This document shows, piece by piece, positions 59,219 through 64,000 of a DNA stretch of 64,000 nucleotides. The notes beneath the pieces were generated by a model that was not told where the DNA came from, did no database searches, and worked only from the letters and a program-made list of their open reading frames with translations. How positions within the stretch are numbered: position 1 is the stretch's first letter; each line of letters opens with the position of its first letter. Source of the stretch: Pedobacter sp. MC2016-15 (lineage in GTDB: Bacteria > Bacteroidota > Bacteroidia > Sphingobacteriales > Sphingobacteriaceae); the NCBI RefSeq assembly GCF_026239695.1, contig NZ_JAPIVS010000005.1, positions 1 to 64,000 of the forward strand, given 5' to 3'. The position numbers were made by a program, and so were the translations under genes.

Positions 59219-60376
59219 CTATTGAATAAGATTCTTATATAGGATGTTCACTGCTTTTCTGAGTACCTCCCTGAAATCCCTGACCAGAAGCGGATCAGCG
59301 CCATTAGTGATGACAACAATTCCAAATTTCTCTTTTGGTTCAAAGAACATTGCGCTGTACAAACCATAAGCAGAGCCGTTATGACCAATCATTACCTTCC
59401 CGGGAATGAGATCATCAAAATTCATGATCGCCATCGCATAACCTTCTTCCTCTGAAATCTTTTTCTGCATCAGTTTTGAACTCTTTTTGGAAATGATTTT
59501 TACACCCTTGTATGTGCCATGCTGCATATGCATCGTCATGTATTTGGCCAGGTCGGTAGCACTGATCTTCATACCCCCAGTTGGTGAGAATACTGGCGTG
59601 CTTGCACCCATCACATAATTTCTTATTTCCGCAGTTCTGGGCGCATAGGCCAGTGGGGCGGCGGTAAATTTGGTGGATACGGAATCATATTCGTACAGCG
59701 TAACAAAACGTTTGGCATCTAAGGAGTCAACATGGTAACCGCCGTATAATCCCAGAGGATCAAGGATGTGATGTTTCACATAGCCGTCGAACCGCTCTCC
59801 TGAAATTCGTTCGATGACGGCACCTACCATATTGTAATTGAGGTTACAGTACTGCCATGTGCTGCCGGGTTCATTGTTACTGTAACATTTGGCGTAATCC
59901 GGGTTCCTGTCCGGGTTGATGACATCCAGGTTAAAGTAGCCCTGACTGTCGTTGATACTGGAACGGTGGGAGAGAACCATCTTCAGGGTAATCACCTTAT
60001 CAGGAAATTTTGGGTTCCTTACGGTAAAACCTACCAGTTTGCTGAAGTCGTCCTCTACAGAGAGCTTCCCTGCATCGCGCAGCTGCATAATAGATGTAGC
60101 GGAAAAGGATTTTGAAATTGACGCGATTCTGAAGATATCCTTGTCACTGAGAGCAGTATTCTGTTCAATGTTTTTAAGACCGAAAGAATGTGTATAAACG
60201 ATATCTTCACCTTTTACTACGGCAACTGAGATGCCCACTGCTTTCATCTCTTTCATCATGTCCTTCATTTCTCTTTCTGCCTGCTCTACCTGCGGGAAGC
60301 CCATCAGACTGATACATGAAAACATGGTCGTCAGTAAGACAAACGGTAGGGTTTTGCTGCTTGATTTTACGCTCAT
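59219..60376 (-). CDS. Serine hydrolase (beta-lactamase/class C fold)
   Basis: 385 residues with an N-terminal signal sequence (F-V-L-L-T-T-M-F-S-C-I-S-L-M-G). Motifs: S-I-S-K-S-F (nucleophile Ser/Lys), Y-C-N-L-N-Y-N (Y-x-N), and I-G-H-N-G-S-A-Y-G (H-x-G). M-I-G-H-N-G-S replaces the K-T-G box of beta-lactamases, as in esterase EstB/D-aminopeptidase-like members. Its start overlaps the stop of the DUF4142 gene by 4 bases, so they are coupled. Substrate unknown. Confidence 0.88.
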   Translation of the reverse strand: MSVKSSSKTLPFVLLTTMFSCISLMGFPQVEQAEREMKDMMKEMKAVGISVAVVKGEDIVYTHSFGLKNIEQNTALSDKDIFRIASISKSFSATSIMQLRDAGKLSVEDDFSKLVGFTVRNPKFPDKVITLKMVLSHRSSINDSQGYFNLDVINPDRNPDYAKCYSNNEPGSTWQYCNLNYNMVGAVIERISGERFDGYVKHHILDPLGLYGGYHVDSLDAKRFVTLYEYDSVSTKFTAAPLAYAPRTAEIRNYVMGASTPVFSPTGGMKISATDLAKYMTMHMQHGTYKGVKIISKKSSKLMQKKISEEEGYAMAIMNFDDLIPGKVMIGHNGSAYGLYSAMFFEPKEKFGIVVITNGADPLLVRDFREVLRKAVNILYKNLIQ

Positions 60377-61080
60377 GGTGTGATGGTCTTTGCCTGTTCG
60401 AGATGTATTTTTAATACCGGAAGATACCTTAATGCATATTCTTTTAACTGACGGTCGGATGATTTTGCCGTCTCCTGAAAAAGTTTTATGGCCTTTTGGT
60501 GATCTCCGATGATGATTTTCAGATATGCCTGGTCAAATTCCTTTCCGGAGCTGGCAGAGAGTGTACTCATATTTGTACTGCTGCTTTTGGGGAGCATAAC
60601 ACCTCTTGATCCTGCGAGGTCTTTCAGGTCATTATTGGCTTTATTATAATTTTTAACTATTGTAGCCGCCAGTTTTTTAACAGCATCATTCTGTGTGTTT
60701 TTCAATGCCAGCTCATTAAGCTGTATTTCATAAATACCGCTGTTGATGGCCTGGCTGGCAAAGCGAGTCAGTGTTTCTGCTCTTTCTGCCTCAACTGCAG
60801 CCAGTGCTTCGCCGGAGATACCACTTGAGGTAGAATTTGCTGTTCCCATTGAGGGCATACCTCCGGAATTAGGAGCGGTACCACTGTTAGCCCCGGTAGG
60901 AGTGGCCCCTGTCCGTGATGTGCCATCAGTTGGTCTTGAGTTTACAGCGTCAGTTGAGGAACCTGATGTACTGGTGTTACTTGGTACCGTCATCGTTCCA
61001 GCATCATATCGTGGTAGTGAACAAGCCTGAGCAGTCAGGAAGACCAGGGCAAGCAGCGAGAACTTCATTCGATTTTTCAT
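60373..61080 (-). CDS. DUF4142 lipoprotein (long linker form)
   Basis: 235 residues; lipobox A-Q-A-C at Cys20, then about 75 residues rich in Thr, Ser, Gly, Pro and Asn (a flexible linker). The C-terminal DUF4142 four-helix domain contains L-T-R-F-A-S-Q-A-I-N-S-G-I-Y-E-I-Q-L-N, K-N-Y-N-K-A-N-N-D-L-K and D-Q-A-Y-L-K-I-I-I-G-D-H. DUF4142 proteins are ferritin-like, envelope-associated, and of unknown function. The gene shares its stop with the serine hydrolase start. The next gene upstream is a second DUF4142 protein. Confidence 0.85.
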   Translation of the reverse strand: MKNRMKFSLLALVFLTAQACSLPRYDAGTMTVPSNTSTSGSSTDAVNSRPTDGTSRTGATPTGANSGTAPNSGGMPSMGTANSTSSGISGEALAAVEAERAETLTRFASQAINSGIYEIQLNELALKNTQNDAVKKLAATIVKNYNKANNDLKDLAGSRGVMLPKSSSTNMSTLSASSGKEFDQAYLKIIIGDHQKAIKLFQETAKSSDRQLKEYALRYLPVLKIHLEQAKTITP

Positions 61081-61160
61081 GGTATCTGATTTATTACCTT
61101 ATATGCTATAATCGCTGTGGTGTTCAAAATGTTTTGCGCTCTGCCAACAAAATAAGCTGC

Positions 61161-61757
61161 CTAAAGCTGATTTTTAATGGTGTTCGCCGAATCCAGGTGT
61201 AACCTCTTCAGGGAAAGCGTTTTAATAATGTAATCTTTAAAAGTAGTGTCCCGTAACGTTCTTGCTGTTTTCTCAAGCAGGTCAATATCTTTCTGATGCT
61301 GAGCTGCCATCAGCAACATATACCGTCTGTCAAATTCTTTCCCATTATACTTGCTGATCTCCTGTACATGGGACTGGATCCTGGCAGGCATCTTTGCCGG
61401 AACTATGATATGGTTTGTTTTTGATAAAATCAGCAGTTTACTATTCGCTTTGGTATAGTCTTTCAACATCATTGCCCCGAAATTTTTCACCCTGGTACTC
61501 TGTGCATTTTGTTGCGCAATCGTACCCATAGCCATTTCCATCAGGTAACCTGCTCTATTGTTAAGGACAAGTCTGGTGATATGACTGGACGCGGTATCCA
61601 TCGGGTCTTTCAGGTTGCTATCCGGGCGCTGTGGGGGCAGACTATCTGCTGTCAGCGTACTCGCATCTATTGCTGGTCTAGGTTCGGTATTACAAGCGTT
61701 AAACATAAAAACTACGATCGCAGCCAGAAGGAGTAGATTGGTGGTTTTCATCATCAT
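61161..61757 (-). CDS. DUF4142 lipoprotein, second copy
   Basis: 198 residues; lipobox F-N-A-C at Cys22. The DUF4142 helices are M-E-M-A-M-G-T-I-A-Q-Q-N-A-Q, M-M-L-K-D-Y-T-K-A-N-S-K-L and M-L-L-M-A-A-Q-H-Q-K-D. The linker is shorter and Pro/Asp-rich (R-P-A-I-D-A-S-T ... Q-R-P-D-S-N). 80 bp from the preceding DUF4142 gene on the same strand; they are relatives but far from identical, so an old duplication is likely. Confidence 0.85.
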   Translation of the reverse strand: MMMKTTNLLLLAAIVVFMFNACNTEPRPAIDASTLTADSLPPQRPDSNLKDPMDTASSHITRLVLNNRAGYLMEMAMGTIAQQNAQSTRVKNFGAMMLKDYTKANSKLLILSKTNHIIVPAKMPARIQSHVQEISKYNGKEFDRRYMLLMAAQHQKDIDLLEKTARTLRDTTFKDYIIKTLSLKRLHLDSANTIKNQL

Positions 61758-61926
61758 TACTTCAATTCCTGATAAGGGTATAAAAATACGGTTTGTTCAG
61801 CAGCACTACAATAGCTGTGTACAGCTTACTCTAAAACCAGATATTTGCTTATATTGATTCCGGAAGAAAAAAGCTTTGGCCTAATGATGATGGCTAAATT
61901 TTACTTTATCCAAAGTCCCTGTGTTC

Positions 61927-63651
61927 ATGAAATTCGGTTTGCTTATATTATTGTTTTTCTGCTCATTTTGTCTTTGTGCACAGCGCCTGGATGTAAAGGA
62001 TTATGGAGCTATTCCAAACAGCCTCAGTGATGCTGTGCCGGGGGTCAAAAAAGCAATAGCGGCTTGTCCCCAGCAGGATGGATGTGTAATCAGCTTCCCT
62101 GAAGGAAGGTATGATTTTTGGCCTGAGCAGGCAGAAGAGCATATTTACTTTATCAGTAACTCTTCAAGCGCGGAGGAATACCCCGAAAAAAAGCAAAGGG
62201 CCGGATTGTATTTTAAAGGACTCAAAAACATGGTCATTGAGGGAAACAACTCGCTGTTTGTGTTTCATGGTAAAATGATCAGCTGGATATTTGATCACTG
62301 TGAAAAGATGCGGCTGCAAAATATCCGGATTGACTATGAGCGCCCGGGGATGTCAGAGATGACGATCATGGAGGCTACCCCGGGAAGTATTACTGTAAAG
62401 GTACATCCCGACAGTAAATTCAGGGTAAACAATGGGACAGTTGTGTGGTACGGAGAAAACTGGATCACCCAAAACTTTCATGCTGTTCTCGCTGATACTG
62501 TTACAGGGGTAAACAGGGAAGTAGAATGGGAGGCTTTTGAGCAAAGCAAAGCGGAAATACTCTATCCGCAGATTCTGAGGTTTACAGGAGTTTTTTCCGG
62601 ATTTAAAGCGAGTCCCGGTCAGATACTGACTGTGCGCGACCGCTATAGGGATTATGTAGGTGCCTTAATCAACCGGTCAAAAAATGTGTACCTCCAAAAT
62701 GTACACATGCAGTTTATGCATGGCCTGGGTATAATCTCCCAGTTTTCTGAAAACCTTTATTTCGATAGTGTCTTCATAGAACCGGCAAAAGGCAACGGCA
62801 GGGCGATGGCATCATCGGCAGATGGGATGCACTTTTCTGGTTGCAAGGGTCAGATCCTTATTGATCATTGCCGCTTCCGTGGTTTACATGATGATGCAGT
62901 GAATGTGCATGGAACACATTTAAAGATCACAAAATTGATTTCCCCGCGATCGGTAACACTTCGCTTTATGCACGATCAGACCTATGGTTTTGAAGCCTTT
63001 ATCACTGGGGATAGCGTGGCATTTGTGCATCCTGCATCATTGCGGATCTTCGAAACCGGAGTAGTGAAAACCGCAAGGCTGATCTCAGAAAAAGAAATCC
63101 TGGTAGAATTTACTGGCGCTGTGCCTGCCGGACTGAAAGTAGGAGATGTACTCGAAAATACAAGCTGGACACCGTCCCTGACGTTGAGAAACTCCCGTAT
63201 AGAAGGTACGAATACCCGGGGCCTGCTGGTGACTACAAAGAGAAAAGTCCTGGTAGAAAACAATATCTTCTTTCGCACGGGTATGCATGCCATCCTGATT
63301 GCAAATGATGCCCTAAGCTGGTTTGAATCCGGGCCGGTGACAGATGTGATGATCAGGAACAACGTCTTTGAAGATTGTGCCTATAATAACTTCCCGGATA
63401 ACTATCCAATCATGATTTCGCCTCAGAACAAAAAACTGATCAAGGGTTACCAGGTGCATAAAAATATCCGGATCATCAATAATGTTTTCAGGGTATACGA
63501 TTATCCTTTATTGTCGGCCGCAAGTGTCAATGGCTTAACCTTCAGCGAAAATACAATCGTACAAACTCATTTTATGCCACCTGGTAAAAAGAGACCAGTT
63601 TTTCAGTTGAAAGGCAATACAGACGTCAGGATCAGCAAAAATCATTTCTGA
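61927..63651 (+). CDS. Exported beta-helix glycosidase, GH110-like (alpha-1,3-galactosidase type)
   Basis: 574 residues from ATG 61927 (a GTG at 61921 is possible). Signal peptide (L-L-I-L-L-F-F-C-S-F-C-L-C-A-Q), then L-D-V-K-D-Y-G-A-I-P-N-S and the pattern F-P-E-G-R-Y-D-F-W, common to beta-helix glycosidases. The central region has F-S-G-C-K-G-Q-I-L-I-D-H-C-R-F-R-G-L-H-D-D-A-V-N-V-H-G-T, with the acid-rich D-D-A-V-N segment characteristic of GH110 GlaA/GlaB. Several N-x-F rungs follow. Predicted periplasmic or surface activity on alpha-galactosides, inferred by family resemblance. A DUF1801 gene overlaps the stop by 10 bases on the other strand. Confidence 0.78.
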   Translation: MKFGLLILLFFCSFCLCAQRLDVKDYGAIPNSLSDAVPGVKKAIAACPQQDGCVISFPEGRYDFWPEQAEEHIYFISNSSSAEEYPEKKQRAGLYFKGLKNMVIEGNNSLFVFHGKMISWIFDHCEKMRLQNIRIDYERPGMSEMTIMEATPGSITVKVHPDSKFRVNNGTVVWYGENWITQNFHAVLADTVTGVNREVEWEAFEQSKAEILYPQILRFTGVFSGFKASPGQILTVRDRYRDYVGALINRSKNVYLQNVHMQFMHGLGIISQFSENLYFDSVFIEPAKGNGRAMASSADGMHFSGCKGQILIDHCRFRGLHDDAVNVHGTHLKITKLISPRSVTLRFMHDQTYGFEAFITGDSVAFVHPASLRIFETGVVKTARLISEKEILVEFTGAVPAGLKVGDVLENTSWTPSLTLRNSRIEGTNTRGLLVTTKRKVLVENNIFFRTGMHAILIANDALSWFESGPVTDVMIRNNVFEDCAYNNFPDNYPIMISPQNKKLIKGYQVHKNIRIINNVFRVYDYPLLSAASVNGLTFSENTIVQTHFMPPGKKRPVFQLKGNTDVRISKNHF

Positions 63652-64000
63652 GCAGCCTTCGCCAAATCTTGTTCGACCCTGAACTTCACTATCCGGCTAA
63701 CCAGTTCCAGCGGTAATGCCTGATCAATGGGAAACTGTACCGAACCTTTCGCATGTTTATATCCTGTGAGCTCATCAGCAAAGGCGGCAATGCCCGCTGC
63801 ACCCGGGTAAAAACCAATATGGTGCTGGTATCCTGCAAAGTGAACCAGATTGCCTTTGAGCTTAAAGGTAGGGATCTGGTAGCTGATCGTCTCTGTGGCT
63901 GCCGGAGCGGCTTCCCCGATAGTTTTTCTCATTGCCTGAAGAAGCACCTGAGTTTCTTTCGGGAAAGCTGCAATATATGCATCAATAGTGGTAGGTTTTG
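63642..64000 (-). CDS. DUF1801 (YdhG-like) protein, 5' end beyond the window
   Basis: The frame is open to the right edge, so the start is missing: the extra residues read K-P-T-T-I-D-A-Y-I-A-A-F-P-K-E-T-Q before V-L-L-Q-A-M-R-K-T-I. The rest carries the DUF1801 signature: A-P-A-A-T-E-T-I-S-Y-Q-I-P-T-F-K-L-K-G-N-L-V-H-F and H-H-I-G-F-Y-P. Cytoplasmic, with a fold resembling bacterial frataxin-like/iron-chaperone proteins such as YdhG; function not established. It converges on and slightly overlaps the GH110-like gene. Confidence 0.88.
   Translation of the reverse strand, partial: KPTTIDAYIAAFPKETQVLLQAMRKTIGEAAPAATETISYQIPTFKLKGNLVHFAGYQHHIGFYPGAAGIAAFADELTGYKHAKGSVQFPIDQALPLELVSRIVKFRVEQDLAKAAQK

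Noticed and set aside
3508-60376. Beta-lactamase-fold proteins as antibiotic-resistance genes
   Set aside because: All three have class C-like folds with ester/peptide-hydrolase features; no evidence of resistance, and such genes are common as housekeeping hydrolases here.

Overview
The window reads as chromosomal DNA of a Bacteroidota bacterium, most likely Sphingobacteriaceae (Pedobacter-like). Support for this is a type IX secretion (type B) cargo next to a PorP/SprF protein, a SusC/SusD pair behind an ECF sigma factor, GH78 and beta-helix carbohydrate enzymes, DUF4142 lipoproteins, DUF4112, several exported serine hydrolases, and start codons with weak Shine-Dalgarno sites. The genus is inference. 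I saw no rRNA, tRNA, CRISPR, prophage or insertion sequence.

Layout: 0-3.5 kb, a repetitive adhesin-like T9SS substrate with its PorP/SprF partner. 3.5-7 kb, two beta-lactamase-fold serine hydrolases (one broken) and an SGNH esterase. 7.2-10.5 kb, a LolD-type ATPase and its large permease behind an 18-bp perfect inverted repeat. 10.5-17.7 kb, a single-domain response regulator, aldose epimerase, CocE-type hydrolase, MFS transporter, FGGY sugar kinase and small exported proteins. 17.7-25.2 kb, a four-gene minus-strand rhamnose-type operon: a beta-helix protein fused to a rhamnose-mutarotase-like domain, a Gfo/Idh/MocA oxidoreductase, an SSS symporter and a frameshifted GH78. 26.3-32 kb, an amidase, a glutaminase with ankyrin repeats, a two-component system and an M23 lipoprotein.

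32.4-43.7 kb holds an ECF sigma factor, SusC, SusD, a zinc metalloprotease and two tandem M20-type amidohydrolases. This looks like a peptide or amide utilisation locus rather than a glycan one. 43.7-47 kb is a minus-strand cassette: an unknown 122-aa protein, an exported putative barrel protein, a subtilisin with no signal peptide, and a small I9-propeptide-like protein. 47-64 kb carries an acyltransferase, amino-acid permease, GNAT enzymes, a TPR histidine kinase, an exported SelA-like PLP protein, a PQQ dehydrogenase with a haem-c motif, RpiA, an Omp85-like protein, lipoproteins, a serine hydrolase, a GH110-like enzyme and a DUF1801 protein cut by the window edge.

The strongest non-obvious signals are: (1) three copies of the dyad ATCCCC-N6-GGGGAT, two upstream of the glutaminase and one immediately before the histidine kinase, suggesting one regulon under the adjacent LuxR-type regulator; one copy overlaps a terminator-like hairpin in the presumed glutaminase leader; (2) the subtilisin/stand-alone propeptide cassette; (3) the beta-helix/mutarotase fusion; (4) an ECF-SusCD-peptidase locus with no visible anti-sigma factor. 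Three reading-frame breaks in two genes each fit one missing base, so they may be sequence errors or real decay.
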